A DNA stretch of 64,000 bases, taken from assembly GCA_041586735.1 (NCBI GenBank), contig JBFGZQ010000006.1, positions 62,001-126,000 on the forward strand, in the 5' to 3' direction. This document shows, one piece after another, positions 43,015 to 52,583 of the stretch (position 1 is its first letter; the number at the start of each line of letters is the position of its first letter). Under the pieces are notes generated by a model, which ran no database searches, was not told where the DNA came from, and saw only the letters and a program-made list of their open reading frames with translations. The stretch is from Motiliproteus sp041586735. Lineage in GTDB: Bacteria > Pseudomonadota > Gammaproteobacteria > Pseudomonadales > Balneatricaceae. Made by a program: the position numbers and the translations under genes.

Positions 43015-43590
43015 TCAAGCATGGCCGCTGTGAGTGCTGAGCAGGTCGAGATTAACACCCAGAGTGTTGGCAGCAGCACCAAGACGTAACTGCGGTTCGG
43101 TGGCGAACAGTATATCCAAATCGGCCGGACAACTTAACCAGCTATTAGCCATAATTTCCTGCTCCAGCTGCCCTGCACCCCAGCCCGCATAACCCAGGGT
43201 AATCAGATACTGCTCGGGCCCTCGGTCTTCGGCGATCGCCAACAAAATATCGGTCGAGGTGGTCAGGTGTAGCTGCTCATTAATGGCATAATTGGAGACC
43301 CAGGCGTCCGCTACTGGGGTATGGAGGATAAACCCTCGTTCAACCTGAACTGGGCCACCGGCATAGACTGGGTGCTCGCCGTTATGCAGCGGATCGATCT
43401 TTATATCCAGGTTATCCAAAATCTGCGCCAACGTCAGCCCGAGCGGACGGTTAACGACCAGCCCCATCGCCCCATCCTCGTTATGCTCGCAAATATAGGT
43501 TAGGGTCTGCTCAAAACTACTGCCACGCAGCTGTGGCATCGAGATGAGGAAGTGGTGACAGAGATTGATGCTAGCTCGGGGTGTATTCAT
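43015..43590 (-). CDS. algH: AlgH/YqgE family protein
   Basis: A 191-residue UPF0301 protein with the conserved blocks NLCHHFLISMPQL near residue 10, SFEQTLTYICEHNEDGAMGLVVNRPLG near 25-50 (read in two parts), YAGGPVQVERGFILH near 75 and GYAGWGAGQLEQEI near 132. AlgH was named for an effect on alginate in Pseudomonas; its biochemical role is not settled. It lies between tonB-like and ruvX genes in the usual order. Confidence 0.92.
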   Translation of the reverse strand: MNTPRASINLCHHFLISMPQLRGSSFEQTLTYICEHNEDGAMGLVVNRPLGLTLAQILDNLDIKIDPLHNGEHPVYAGGPVQVERGFILHTPVADAWVSNYAINEQLHLTTSTDILLAIAEDRGPEQYLITLGYAGWGAGQLEQEIMANSWLSCPADLDILFATEPQLRLGAAANTLGVNLDLLSTHSGHA

Positions 43591-43699
43591 AACCCCAGTA
43601 TCAGCCTAGTACCGCTAAGACTCAAGTATCGAATCAACTCGTGGCCGCTCTGCCGTGCCATAACCGCTAGCACGACAGGGCCGAACACGGCTCGCAGCA

Positions 43700-44698
43700 T
43701 TAGCTATTAACCCCCAGCTGGCTGCGTTCGAACTTCCAAGTACGGATGATTTCAACCCGATCGGCACGCTTACGCAGCTCCGGAGGAAAAGGCGCATAGG
43801 GTGCCGCTAGACGCACAATCCGCTTGGCAGCATCATCGAGCAGCTTATGGCCCGATGACTTGAGAATACCCACCCGTTCTAGGCTGCCATCGGGACGCAA
43901 TACCACCAGTAGCCGCAGATTACCATAGAGCTCATGCCGGCGAGCCTGCTCGGGATAGTTGATATTACCGATCCGCTCGACCTTACGCCGCCAGCTATCC
44001 AGGTACTGGGCGTCGTACGAAGCCCGGGTGGAGGCGGAGGTCAGCCGGCGCACTCGGGGCGCACTGGCTTGTTCTTGACGCAGGCTGTCCAGTTTCGCCT
44101 CCAGACTGGCGATCTCCAAACTCCGCGCCAGCAACGACGAACTCAGCCCCGTGGCGGTGGCCACGGCCGCCGCGGCCTGCTCTGGTGTACGATTACGCAC
44201 CAGCCACTGGCTGTCGGCAACGCTGCTGAGCCGTTCGGGTTGCTCGGTAGCCCGCTGCTTAGCGTCCGCATCCTCCGGCTGTTCGACCTGTTCGGGCTGC
44301 GGCGGTCGGATCATCTGCAGCTGACTGGGGGTAATACCGGGCGCCACCGGGGTCGCTTCATTATTTTGGAACGGCGCCACCTCGCGAGTGCTGGGCAAGG
44401 CCTTGTGCTGCTGCTCACCACTGCCAAGCTGATTATTCTGGGCAATAAAGTCCGCTTTTTCAGGGGCCTTATCGCTGGAAAACTGTGCCAGAGTGACCTC
44501 TAGCGTGGTCGCCATAGGCGCCGGCTGTTCGGCATCGAATCCCAACCCCAGAATCAACAGCGCATGCACCGCTAGCGCCACAAACAGGGTAAAGCCAAAG
44601 CGGTCCATCGCGCTGACCTGGCTGTGGACGGCTAGCGGCTGGGTAGCCATCGGCATGAGTAGCGGTGAGGGGCTGGACTGCGCCTGATTGATGCTCAC
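43700..44698 (-). CDS. TonB-family energy transducer
   Basis: A 332-residue envelope protein with one N-terminal membrane anchor (FGFTLFVALAVHALLILGLG near residues 34-53), a charged Gln/Glu/Pro-rich periplasmic linker, and a C-terminal TonB domain (about 240-325) with NYPEQARRHELYGNLRL and DGSLERVGILKSSGHKLLDDAA. It should couple proton motive force via ExbBD to outer membrane receptors or act in polarity, as the Pseudomonas homologue at this locus (TonB3 type) affects twitching motility. The start is a GTG, 10 bases after gshB. Confidence 0.85.
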   Translation of the reverse strand: MSINQAQSSPSPLLMPMATQPLAVHSQVSAMDRFGFTLFVALAVHALLILGLGFDAEQPAPMATTLEVTLAQFSSDKAPEKADFIAQNNQLGSGEQQHKALPSTREVAPFQNNEATPVAPGITPSQLQMIRPPQPEQVEQPEDADAKQRATEQPERLSSVADSQWLVRNRTPEQAAAAVATATGLSSSLLARSLEIASLEAKLDSLRQEQASAPRVRRLTSASTRASYDAQYLDSWRRKVERIGNINYPEQARRHELYGNLRLLVVLRPDGSLERVGILKSSGHKLLDDAAKRIVRLAAPYAPFPPELRKRADRVEIIRTWKFERSQLGVNS

Positions 44699-44708
44699 TC
44701 GCCAGCTC

Positions 44709-45662
44709 TCAGGCGCTAAACCGTGCGCCGATCACATCCAGCAACTGCCCGGCAATATCGAGGCCAAACTGGTCGTTGAGTTCACGAATGCAGGTCGGGC
44801 TGGTGACATTGATCTCGGTAAGGTAATCGCCGATCACATCCAGGCCCACGAACAGCAAGCCCTTCTCCTGGATGATCGGTTTGACCTGGGCACAGATCCA
44901 GCGATCACGCTCGGTCAGCGGACGGCCGACGCCCTTGCCGCCGGCGGCCAGATTACCGCGGGTCTCCCCCTGCGAGGGGATACGTGCCAGGGCGTAATCC
45001 AGCGGCTCGCCGTCGATCAGCAAAATACGCTTGTCGCCACCCTCAACAATCTCGGGGATATAGCGCTGCGCCATGATCTGTTCGCTGCCATGCCCGGTCA
45101 GAGTTTCCAGAATCACACTCAGATTGGGATCATCGGCCTTGACCCTGAAGATCGACGCGCCACCCATGCCGTCCAGCGGCTTAAAAATGACATCCTGGTG
45201 TTTGCCATGGAAGGCTTTTAACAGCTGAGGGTCGCGACTGACCAGCAACGGCGGGCAGCATTGCGGAAACCGCGTCGCAAACAGCTTTTCATTGCAGTCG
45301 CGCAGGCTCTGAGGCCGGTTGACCACCATCACCCCTTCGCGCTCGGCCTGCTCCAGCAGGTAGGTACTGTAGAGAAACTCATTATCGAATGGCGGATCTT
45401 TGCGCATCAGGATCACATCCAACTCGGCTAACGGCAGCTGTTGGTAGGCGTCGCGCTCAAACCAATCATTAGGATCGCGCTTAACCCGCAACGGCGCCAT
45501 GCGCCCCATCGACACCCCGTCTTGCAAGTACAATCCGGACTGCTCCAGATAGAACAGCTCCCAGCCCCGGTCCTGCGCCGCCCACAGCATCGCCAGGGTG
45601 CTGTCCTTTTTGTAGTTGATCGCTTCAATCGGGTCCATGACCACGCCGAGTTTAAGACTCAT
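44709..45662 (-). CDS. gshB: Glutathione synthetase
   Basis: GshB joins gamma-glutamylcysteine and glycine with ATP. The 317-residue ATP-grasp protein starts with KLGVVMDPIEAINYKKDST, has MRKDPPFDNEF near 85, KPLDGMGGASIFR near 162 and the metal site VGLDVIGDYLTEINVTSPT near 273-291. AAGGAG precedes the ATG. It stands in the conserved algH-tonB-gshB-rsmE group. Confidence 0.95.
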   Translation of the reverse strand: MSLKLGVVMDPIEAINYKKDSTLAMLWAAQDRGWELFYLEQSGLYLQDGVSMGRMAPLRVKRDPNDWFERDAYQQLPLAELDVILMRKDPPFDNEFLYSTYLLEQAEREGVMVVNRPQSLRDCNEKLFATRFPQCCPPLLVSRDPQLLKAFHGKHQDVIFKPLDGMGGASIFRVKADDPNLSVILETLTGHGSEQIMAQRYIPEIVEGGDKRILLIDGEPLDYALARIPSQGETRGNLAAGGKGVGRPLTERDRWICAQVKPIIQEKGLLFVGLDVIGDYLTEINVTSPTCIRELNDQFGLDIAGQLLDVIGARFSA

Positions 45663-45748
45663 TCAACAACTCCTTGGGAGTAAAGATACAGATGCCGCCA
45701 TAGTAGCAGAGCTGAGCAGAAAAACTGCACAGCACTGCATACAGGCAC

Positions 45749-46477
45749 TCAGGCCAGATCACCCCACAGATATTGCAATACCGACAGCGCCGCCACCGGT
45801 GCGGTTTCGGTACGCAGCACCCTAGGCCCCAGCTGCAAGGGGTCAAATCCGGCAGCACGGGCCTGGGCGATCTCCTGATCGCTCAACCCCCCTTCCGGCC
45901 CAATCAACAACGCCACCGACGCCGGGGGCTGGCGCTGCGCTAACGGGGTAGCGGCGTCTGGATGCAACACCAGCTTCAGGGTGCTGTCGCAACCGGCCAG
46001 CCACTGCGCCAATGGCTGCGGTGCCAGGATCTCAGGCACCCGGCTGCGGCCGCACTGCTCACAGGCACTGATCGCCACCTGCTGCCAGTGCTGTTGGCGC
46101 TTGTCCTGACGTTCGCTGCTCAGCTTGACCTCGCAGCGTTCGCTGAACAGCGGCACGATCCGGGTCACCCCCAGCTCGGTGGCCTTCTGCACCGCATAAT
46201 CCATCCGCTCGCCCCGCGACATCACCTGCCCCAGTTCGATCGGCAATCCCGACTCGCGGCTAGATTCGCTGGCGGGTCCCACCCGCACGCTGACCGAACG
46301 TTTGCTGAGCTCTAACAGCTCGGCCCGATGTTCATTGCCGGCACCGTCAAACAGCAACAGCGCAGCGCCCGGACGCATCCGCAGCGCCCGCCCCAGATGC
46401 TGGGCCGCGCTGTCGTTAAGCGCCAGCTCGGCGCCTTCGATCAACGGCTGGGGTTCATAAACGCGAGGTAGACGCAC
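45749..46477 (-). CDS. rsmE: 16S rRNA (uracil1498-N3)-methyltransferase
   Basis: A 242-residue SPOUT methyltransferase that methylates U1498 of 16S rRNA. It has an N-terminal PUA-like RNA-binding part and the SAM knot LLIGPEGGLSDQEI near residues 191-204 and LGPRVLRTETAPVAAL near 216. It lies 15 bases after metK on the same strand, so the SAM synthetase and a SAM user are co-transcribed. Confidence 0.94.
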   Translation of the reverse strand: MRLPRVYEPQPLIEGAELALNDSAAQHLGRALRMRPGAALLLFDGAGNEHRAELLELSKRSVSVRVGPASESSRESGLPIELGQVMSRGERMDYAVQKATELGVTRIVPLFSERCEVKLSSERQDKRQQHWQQVAISACEQCGRSRVPEILAPQPLAQWLAGCDSTLKLVLHPDAATPLAQRQPPASVALLIGPEGGLSDQEIAQARAAGFDPLQLGPRVLRTETAPVAALSVLQYLWGDLA

Positions 46478-46492
46478 GACGATACGCCTGAA

Positions 46493-47653
46493 CTACAGCC
46501 CGGCAGCCTGGCGCAACGCCTCGGCTTTGTCGGTCCGCTCCCAGGTAAACTCCGGCAGTTCGCGACCAAAGTGGCCGTACGCCGCCGTGGCACGGTAGAT
46601 CGGCCGTCTCAGATCCAGCATCTCGATCAGGCCGCGCGGACGCAGATCAAAGTGCTCGCGGATCAGCGGTACAATCTTGCTGTCATCGAGTTTGCCGGTA
46701 CCAAAGGTGTTGACGCTGATAGAGGTGGGCTCGGCGACACCGATGGCGTAGGAGATCTGAATCTCGCAGCGATCCGCCAGACCCGCGGCCACGATATTTT
46801 TAGCCACATAGCGACCGGCATAGGCCGCCGAGCGATCCACCTTGGAGGGATCCTTGCCCGAGAATGCACCGCCACCGTGGTGGGCCATGCCACCGTAGGT
46901 ATCGACAATGATCTTGCGGCCGGTCAGCCCACAGTCACCCATAGGTCCACCGATGATAAACTGCCCGGTGGGGTTGATATGGTATTGGGTATTCTTATGC
47001 AGCCACTCGGCGGGCAGCACGTGCTGGACAATCTCTTCCATCACCGCTTCGCGGATATCAGCCTGGGCGATACCGGGCGCGTGCTGGGTAGAGAGCACCA
47101 CCGCATCGATGGCCACCGGCTTGCCGTTTTCATAGCGCAGGGTCACCTGCGACTTGGCATCGGGGCGCAACCAGGTGAGGATTCCGGTTTTACGCAGCTG
47201 CGCCTGGCGCTCCATCAGCCGATGGGCGTAATAGAGCGGTGCGGGCATCAGCACGTCGGTTTCGTTACTGGCATAACCGAACATCAGCCCCTGGTCTCCG
47301 GCACCCAGATCCTTGTCATTGGCCTCATCGACACCCACGGCGATATCCACCGATTGCTTACCGATGGCATTGATCACCGCGCAGGAGGCGCCATCAAACC
47401 CGACATCCGAGCTGGTGTAGCCGATATCCAGGATCACATTACGGACGATATCTTCCAGATCGACATAGGTAGAGGTACGTACTTCACCGGCGACGATCGC
47501 CATACCGGTCTTGACCATCGTCTCGACCGCAACGCGGGAGTGGGGGTCGTCAGCGAGGATGGCATCCAGGATCGCATCGGAGATCTGGTCTGCCATCTTA
47601 TCGGGGTGGCCTTCGGAGACCGATTCGGAGGTAAATACGGAATAGTTGCTCAT
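46493..47653 (-). CDS. metK: S-adenosylmethionine synthetase
   Basis: MetK makes SAM from ATP and methionine. The 386-residue protein has SEGHPDKMADQISDAILDA near residues 13-31, GAGDQGLMFGYA near 117-128, and GGGAFSGKDPSKVDRSAAY near 261-279. AAGGA lies about seven bases before the ATG. It is the first gene of a minus-strand run with rsmE, and it diverges from tkt. Confidence 0.97.
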   Translation of the reverse strand: MSNYSVFTSESVSEGHPDKMADQISDAILDAILADDPHSRVAVETMVKTGMAIVAGEVRTSTYVDLEDIVRNVILDIGYTSSDVGFDGASCAVINAIGKQSVDIAVGVDEANDKDLGAGDQGLMFGYASNETDVLMPAPLYYAHRLMERQAQLRKTGILTWLRPDAKSQVTLRYENGKPVAIDAVVLSTQHAPGIAQADIREAVMEEIVQHVLPAEWLHKNTQYHINPTGQFIIGGPMGDCGLTGRKIIVDTYGGMAHHGGGAFSGKDPSKVDRSAAYAGRYVAKNIVAAGLADRCEIQISYAIGVAEPTSISVNTFGTGKLDDSKIVPLIREHFDLRPRGLIEMLDLRRPIYRATAAYGHFGRELPEFTWERTDKAEALRQAAGL

Positions 47654-47677
47654 GATTTTTCCTTAATAATTGAATGC

Positions 47678-47707
47678 ATTATGAGCGACTTATGAGTTTC
47701 CGCTCAA
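47678..47707 (-). promoter_or_regulatory. Probable sigma-70 promoter of metK
   Basis: On the minus strand a -35 TTGAGC (47702-47707) is spaced 18 bases from a -10 CATAAT (47678-47683), 25 bases before the ATG. In the remaining 300 bases up to tkt I see no gene, MetJ box or SAM riboswitch, only AT-rich sequence before tkt and a repeated CTACCGG (near 47931 and 47943). Confidence 0.55.
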
Positions 47708-48013
47708 AACACAGTGACTTAATTACCAAGCTGGGAAGCAGTGCAGAAAGCGAGGCATGAAAGATAACTCTCAACCGTTCGAGTCCAGAATGGGGTCGCT
47801 ATGATAACGACATTTGTCGCGTCCCGCACGGCTGTATCGCCCTAGGTTGCATTGATGGGTACCCAAGAGCCGCGGATAGCGGTGAATTTAAGGGCCAAAT
47901 ATTCATTTTATTGGCATTGCTATTTGCGACTACCGGTTGCCGCTACCGGTCGAGTGCGAGAGAATAGCGCCCTATTTTAAAACCCTACCCCGCCCCAGCC
48001 AGGAGTTTTCCTC

Positions 48014-50008
48014 ATGCTATCCCGCAGAGACCTAGCCAATGCAATCCGTGCCCTGAGCATGGATGCAGTCCAGCAAGCCAAATCCGGTCACCCCGGTGCG
48101 CCCATGGGCATGGCAGATATCGCCGAAGTGCTCTGGAATGACTACCTGCAGCACAACCCGGCCAATCCGCAGTGGATCAACCGCGACCGCTTCGTGCTCT
48201 CCAACGGCCACGGCTCGATGCTGCTGTACTCCTTGCTGCACCTTTCGGGTTACGACCTCAGTATCGAAGACCTGAAAAACTTCCGTCAGCTGCACAGCAA
48301 GACCGCCGGCCATCCGGAATACGGTTACGCACCGGGGATTGAAACCACCACCGGCCCGCTGGGACAGGGTATCGCCAACGCCGTGGGCATGGCGCTGGCC
48401 GAGAAAACGCTGGCCGGGCAGTTCAACCGCGACGGCCACGAGATCGTCGACCACTACACCTATACCTTCCTCGGTGACGGTTGCATGATGGAGGGGATCT
48501 CTCACGAGGTCTGCTCACTGGCGGGCACCCTGGGACTGGGCAAGCTGATCGCCTTCTACGACGACAACGGCATCTCTATCGATGGCGAAGTCGAGGGCTG
48601 GTTCACCGACGATACCGTCAAGCGCTTCGAAGCTTACGGCTGGCAGGTGATCCCGGCGATCGACGGCCACGACGCCGATGCGATCCATGCCGCTATCGAA
48701 GCGGCGCGCGGCAACAGCAGCCAACCCACGCTGATCTGCTGCAAGACGGTGATCGGTTTTGGCTCGCCCAACAAGCAGGGCAAAGAGGACTGCCACGGCG
48801 CGCCCCTGGGTGATGACGAGATCGCCCTGACCCGTAAAGCGCTGGGCTGGAGCCATGCGCCGTTCGTGATCCCCGAAGAGATCGCCAGCGAATGGAATGC
48901 CTGCGAGCACGGCAATGTAATCGAAAACAGCTGGAACGAGCAGTTTGCCGAGTACGCCGAGGCCTACCCAGAACTAGCCGCTGAATTCCTGCGCCGTATC
49001 AGTGGCGACCTGCCCGAAAACTTTGCCGCCCAGTCGCAGGCTTACATCGAAGCGCTGCAAGCCAAGGGCGAAACCATCGCCAGCCGCAAAGCCTCACAAA
49101 ATGCCCTCAATGCCTATGGCCCGCTGCTACCCGAATTGCTCGGCGGCTCTGCCGACCTGGCCGGTTCCAACCTGACCCTGTGGAGTGGCTGCAAGGTCAT
49201 CAACCAAGAGGATGCCAGCGGCAACTATATGAACTACGGCGTGCGTGAGTTTGGCATGTCGGCGATCATGAACGGTGTCGCGCTGCACGGGGGCTTTATC
49301 CCCTACGGCGCCACCTTCCTGATCTTTATGGAGTACGCCCGTAACGCGATACGGATGGCGGCGCTGATGGGCCAGCGCTCGATCTTTGTCTACACCCATG
49401 ACTCCATCGGTCTGGGCGAAGACGGCCCCACCCACCAGCCGATCGAGCAGCTTGCCAACCTGCGCAGCACTCCCAACCTGAATCTGTGGCGGCCCTGCGA
49501 TACGGTCGAATCCGCCGTGGCCTGGAAAGCAGCGCTGGAGCGGGTCGATGGCCCCTCGGCACTGGTGTTCTCGCGTCAGAACCTGCCGCATCAACAGCGT
49601 GATGCCGAACGCCTGAACAACATCCAACGCGGCGGTTACATCCTGGCGGACTCTCAGGGTCAGCCCGATGCGATCCTGATCGCCACCGGCTCGGAAGTCG
49701 GCTTGGCGATGGAGGCCGCCGAGGCCCTGAGCGTCCAGGGACGTAATATCCGCGTGGTATCGATGCCCTGTACCGAAGCGTTCGAAGCGCAGTCCAATGA
49801 GTACCGTGAGTCGGTACTCCCGGCAGCGATCACTGCCAGGGTAGCCATTGAAGCTGCACACGCAGACTTCTGGTACAAATACGTCGGCCTGAATGGCCGT
49901 ATTGTCGGCATGACCAGCTTCGGCGAATCGGCTCCCGCCAGCGAGCTGTTCAAGTTGTTTGGTTTTACCGTCGACAACGTCGTCGCCAAGGTCAACGAAC
50001 TGCTCTAA
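48014..50008 (+). CDS. tkt: Transketolase
   Basis: Transketolase moves two-carbon units in the non-oxidative pentose phosphate pathway. The 664-residue protein has the N-terminal KSGHPGAPMGMADIA block near residues 23-37, the ThDP motif starting GDGCMMEG at 154, and the pyrimidine-domain Glu region GVREFGMSAIMNG near 409 and HDSIGLGEDGPTHQP near 462. AGGAG is nine bases before the ATG. It starts the tkt-epd-pgk-fba run. Confidence 0.97.
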   Translation: MLSRRDLANAIRALSMDAVQQAKSGHPGAPMGMADIAEVLWNDYLQHNPANPQWINRDRFVLSNGHGSMLLYSLLHLSGYDLSIEDLKNFRQLHSKTAGHPEYGYAPGIETTTGPLGQGIANAVGMALAEKTLAGQFNRDGHEIVDHYTYTFLGDGCMMEGISHEVCSLAGTLGLGKLIAFYDDNGISIDGEVEGWFTDDTVKRFEAYGWQVIPAIDGHDADAIHAAIEAARGNSSQPTLICCKTVIGFGSPNKQGKEDCHGAPLGDDEIALTRKALGWSHAPFVIPEEIASEWNACEHGNVIENSWNEQFAEYAEAYPELAAEFLRRISGDLPENFAAQSQAYIEALQAKGETIASRKASQNALNAYGPLLPELLGGSADLAGSNLTLWSGCKVINQEDASGNYMNYGVREFGMSAIMNGVALHGGFIPYGATFLIFMEYARNAIRMAALMGQRSIFVYTHDSIGLGEDGPTHQPIEQLANLRSTPNLNLWRPCDTVESAVAWKAALERVDGPSALVFSRQNLPHQQRDAERLNNIQRGGYILADSQGQPDAILIATGSEVGLAMEAAEALSVQGRNIRVVSMPCTEAFEAQSNEYRESVLPAAITARVAIEAAHADFWYKYVGLNGRIVGMTSFGESAPASELFKLFGFTVDNVVAKVNELL

Positions 50009-50058
50009 ACAGGCTTGTCTAGCAAGGTACAGAGCGCGGCTCCGCTACCGAGCCGCAT

Positions 50059-50088
50059 CCAGGGCAGCGTCACCCCGACCTGCCCTGG
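50059..50088 (+). terminator. Hairpin between tkt and epd
   Basis: A perfect 9-bp stem CCAGGGCAG / CTGCCCTGG with a 12-base loop sits 50 bases after the tkt stop, without a T run. It may be a weak terminator or an RNA processing signal that separates tkt from epd-pgk-fba. Confidence 0.45.
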
Positions 50089-50216
50089 CTGTTGCTCCGG
50101 ATAGCCTTGCTACGGAACCCTTAGCCCCTAAGTTCTGCCGTATCTGTTACTATCAACCCTTTGAGATCCGCCTTCTAGGCCAGAAATTTTGAACCCTTAC
50201 CCTTGAGACCGCGCCT

Positions 50217-51287
50217 TTGAAGACTTTCAACATCGCCATCAACGGTTATGGCCGTATCGGCCAATGCGTGCTCCGAGCACTCTACGCCAGCCACCCACAC
50301 GGCAAGACCGCACGACCGTTTCGGGTCGTGGCGATCAACGAACTCACCGATCTCGAGACCCTCACCTATCTGACCCGCTACGATACCACCCACGGTCGTT
50401 TCCCGCTGCCGGTGGAGCACGATGACCAACATCTGCTGATCGATGGCGATCAGATTTTAGCGCTCAATCAAGCCGATCCCCGCCTGCTGCCCTGGCGCGA
50501 GCTGGAGATCGATCTGGTATTGGAGTGTTCCGGCTCGTTCTGCGATCGCGCTACCGCCGAGATTCATCTGCAGGCGGGTGCCAAACGGCTGCTGTTCTCA
50601 CAACCGGCAGCCGCCGATATCGATGCCACCATCGTCTACGGCTTCAATCACCAACAGCTGCAACCCGAGCACCGCATCGCCTCCAGCGCCTCCTGTACCA
50701 CCAACTGTGTGGTGCCGGTACTGGACCTGCTGCATCGCCAGTTCGGCATCGAACAGGGGCTGACCACCACCATCCATTCGGCGATGAATGATCAGCCGGT
50801 GATCGATAGCAACCACCGTACCGACCTGCGTCTGAGCCGCAGCGCCCTGCAATCGATCATTCCGATCAACACCGGACTGGCGCGCGGTATCGATCGCCTG
50901 CTGCCAGAGCTGGCAGGGCGCTTCCAGTGCAACCACCTACGGGTGCCAACCACCAACGTCTCGTTAATGGATCTGTCACTGCAGCTGAGCACCCCAACCA
51001 CCCCTGCGGCGGTCAATACCTTATTAGCCAACGCCACCGCCCAGGGCCCCTTAGTGGGGCTGCTTGGCTATACGGATGAACCCCACGCCTCGATCGATTT
51101 CAATACCGATCCGCGCTCCGGCATCGTCGATGGCACCCAAACACGCGTCAGTGGCGACCGTCTGCTGAAACTGATGTGCTGGTTCGATAACGAGTGGGGA
51201 TTCGCCAACCGGATGTTGGATGTCGCCCAGGCCTGGCTGCAGCCCGGTTCCGAACCCGCCCGAGCTAATCAATTTTTTAACCTTTAA
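50217..51287 (+). CDS. epd: Erythrose-4-phosphate dehydrogenase (GapB/Epd type)
   Basis: A 356-residue member of the GAPDH family that oxidises erythrose 4-phosphate for pyridoxine synthesis (or acts as a second GAPDH). It has the NAD loop INGYGRIG at residues 8-15, the catalytic Cys160 in SSASCTTNC, and TTTIHSAMNDQPVID near 182; the HSAMNDQ version is that of Epd rather than glycolytic GapA (HSxTxxQ). The start is a TTG at 50217 with no in-frame ATG nearby. It is followed by pgk 18 bases later, as in E. coli. Confidence 0.9.
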   Translation: MKTFNIAINGYGRIGQCVLRALYASHPHGKTARPFRVVAINELTDLETLTYLTRYDTTHGRFPLPVEHDDQHLLIDGDQILALNQADPRLLPWRELEIDLVLECSGSFCDRATAEIHLQAGAKRLLFSQPAAADIDATIVYGFNHQQLQPEHRIASSASCTTNCVVPVLDLLHRQFGIEQGLTTTIHSAMNDQPVIDSNHRTDLRLSRSALQSIIPINTGLARGIDRLLPELAGRFQCNHLRVPTTNVSLMDLSLQLSTPTTPAAVNTLLANATAQGPLVGLLGYTDEPHASIDFNTDPRSGIVDGTQTRVSGDRLLKLMCWFDNEWGFANRMLDVAQAWLQPGSEPARANQFFNL

Positions 51288-51305
51288 CGCTGACAGGATA
51301 GTTTC

Positions 51306-52466
51306 ATGAGTGTACTGAAAATGACCGAGTTGGACCTGAACGGTAAGCGCGTGCTGATCCGTGAAGATCTTAACGTCCCCGTCAAAGAGGGCAACGTCTC
51401 CAGCGATGCGCGGATTTGTGCCGCCCTGCCCAGCATCGAACTCGCCCTGAGCAAAGGCGCCAAGGTGATGCTGATGTCGCACCTGGGCCGCCCCACCGAA
51501 GGCGACCATGACCCCAGCTTCTCGCTGGCACCGGTCGCCCAGCACCTGTCCAAACTGCTGGGACGCCCGGTACCGCTGATCCGTGACTGGATCGATGGTT
51601 TTGACAGCGATAGCGATCTGGTGCTGCTGGAGAACGTACGTTTTAACCACGGCGAGAAGCGTAACGACGACAGCCTGGCACAACATATGGCAGCCCTCTG
51701 CGACGTGTTCGTGATGGATGCCTTCGGCACCGCCCACCGCGCTCAAGCCTCGACCCACGGGGTCGCCAAGTTTGCGCCTATCGCTTGCGCCGGCCCCTTA
51801 CTGGTCAACGAACTGGACGCACTGGCCCGCGCGCTGGATAAACCCGAACGGCCGCTGGCGGCGATAGTCGGTGGCTCCAAAGTGTCCACCAAACTGACCG
51901 TGCTCGAGACGCTGTCCGACAAGGTAGATCAATTGATCGTCGGTGGCGGTATTGCCAACACCTTCCTCGCCGCCGCCGGCTTTCCCATCGGCAAATCGCT
52001 GTTCGAGGCCGATCTGCTCGATCAGGCCCGCGCGCTGATGGCCAAGACCTCGATTCCGCTGCCGACCGATGTGGTGGTCGCCACCGAATTTTCAGAATCT
52101 GCGACCGCGACCATCAAGCGGGTCGAGGATGTCGGTCCAGACGACATGATTCTCGATATCGGCCCGCAGAGCGCGCTCAACCTGGCGACGCTGATAGCCA
52201 AAGCCCGCACCGTGATCTGGAACGGTCCACTGGGGGTGTTCGAATTCGATCAGTTTGGCGAAGGCACCAAGGCGCTATCCCTGGCGATCGCCAACAGCGA
52301 CTGCTTCTCCATCGCCGGCGGTGGCGACACCCTGGCGGCGGTGGATAAATACAGGATCACCGAGCAGATCTCCTACATCTCTACCGGTGGCGGTGCCTTC
52401 CTGGAGTTTGTCGAAGGCAAAGTCCTGCCCGCCGTGGCTATTCTAGAGGAGCGGGCACGCGGCTAG
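51306..52466 (+). CDS. pgk: Phosphoglycerate kinase
   Basis: Pgk transfers phosphate between 1,3-bisphosphoglycerate and ADP. The 386-residue protein has VLIREDLNVPVKEGNVSSDARI near residues 17-38 (read in parts), SHLGRPTEG near 59, VGGSKVSTKL near 192 and the nucleotide loop GGGDTLAAV near 338-346. It sits between epd and fba in the classical order. Confidence 0.97.
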   Translation: MSVLKMTELDLNGKRVLIREDLNVPVKEGNVSSDARICAALPSIELALSKGAKVMLMSHLGRPTEGDHDPSFSLAPVAQHLSKLLGRPVPLIRDWIDGFDSDSDLVLLENVRFNHGEKRNDDSLAQHMAALCDVFVMDAFGTAHRAQASTHGVAKFAPIACAGPLLVNELDALARALDKPERPLAAIVGGSKVSTKLTVLETLSDKVDQLIVGGGIANTFLAAAGFPIGKSLFEADLLDQARALMAKTSIPLPTDVVVATEFSESATATIKRVEDVGPDDMILDIGPQSALNLATLIAKARTVIWNGPLGVFEFDQFGEGTKALSLAIANSDCFSIAGGGDTLAAVDKYRITEQISYISTGGGAFLEFVEGKVLPAVAILEERARG

Positions 52467-52480
52467 CGCCCCCTCCGACA

Positions 52481-52528
52481 GCTATCCAAACAGCTATCCA
52501 AACAGTAATCCAAGCAGAAATCCAAACA
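52481..52528. repeat. Four tandem 12-bp repeats between pgk and fba
   Basis: Units GCTATCCAAACA, GCTATCCAAACA, GTAATCCAAGCA and GAAATCCAAACA follow one another without gaps in the pgk-fba spacer. The first two are identical. The unit does not form a hairpin. Confidence 0.85.
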
Positions 52529-52583
52529 GAACAACGATCCGGCTGGCGCGCAGCGCCAGTCATCAGCAAATAGAGAGGCACAA

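Noticed and set aside
46571..47695. A 374-residue plus-strand frame antisense to metK
   Set aside because: It is a shadow of metK with no ribosome site or family pattern, although it is long.
47708..48013. SAM riboswitch or MetJ box upstream of metK
   Set aside because: No AGACGTCT-type MetJ repeats and no recognisable SAM-binding fold were seen.
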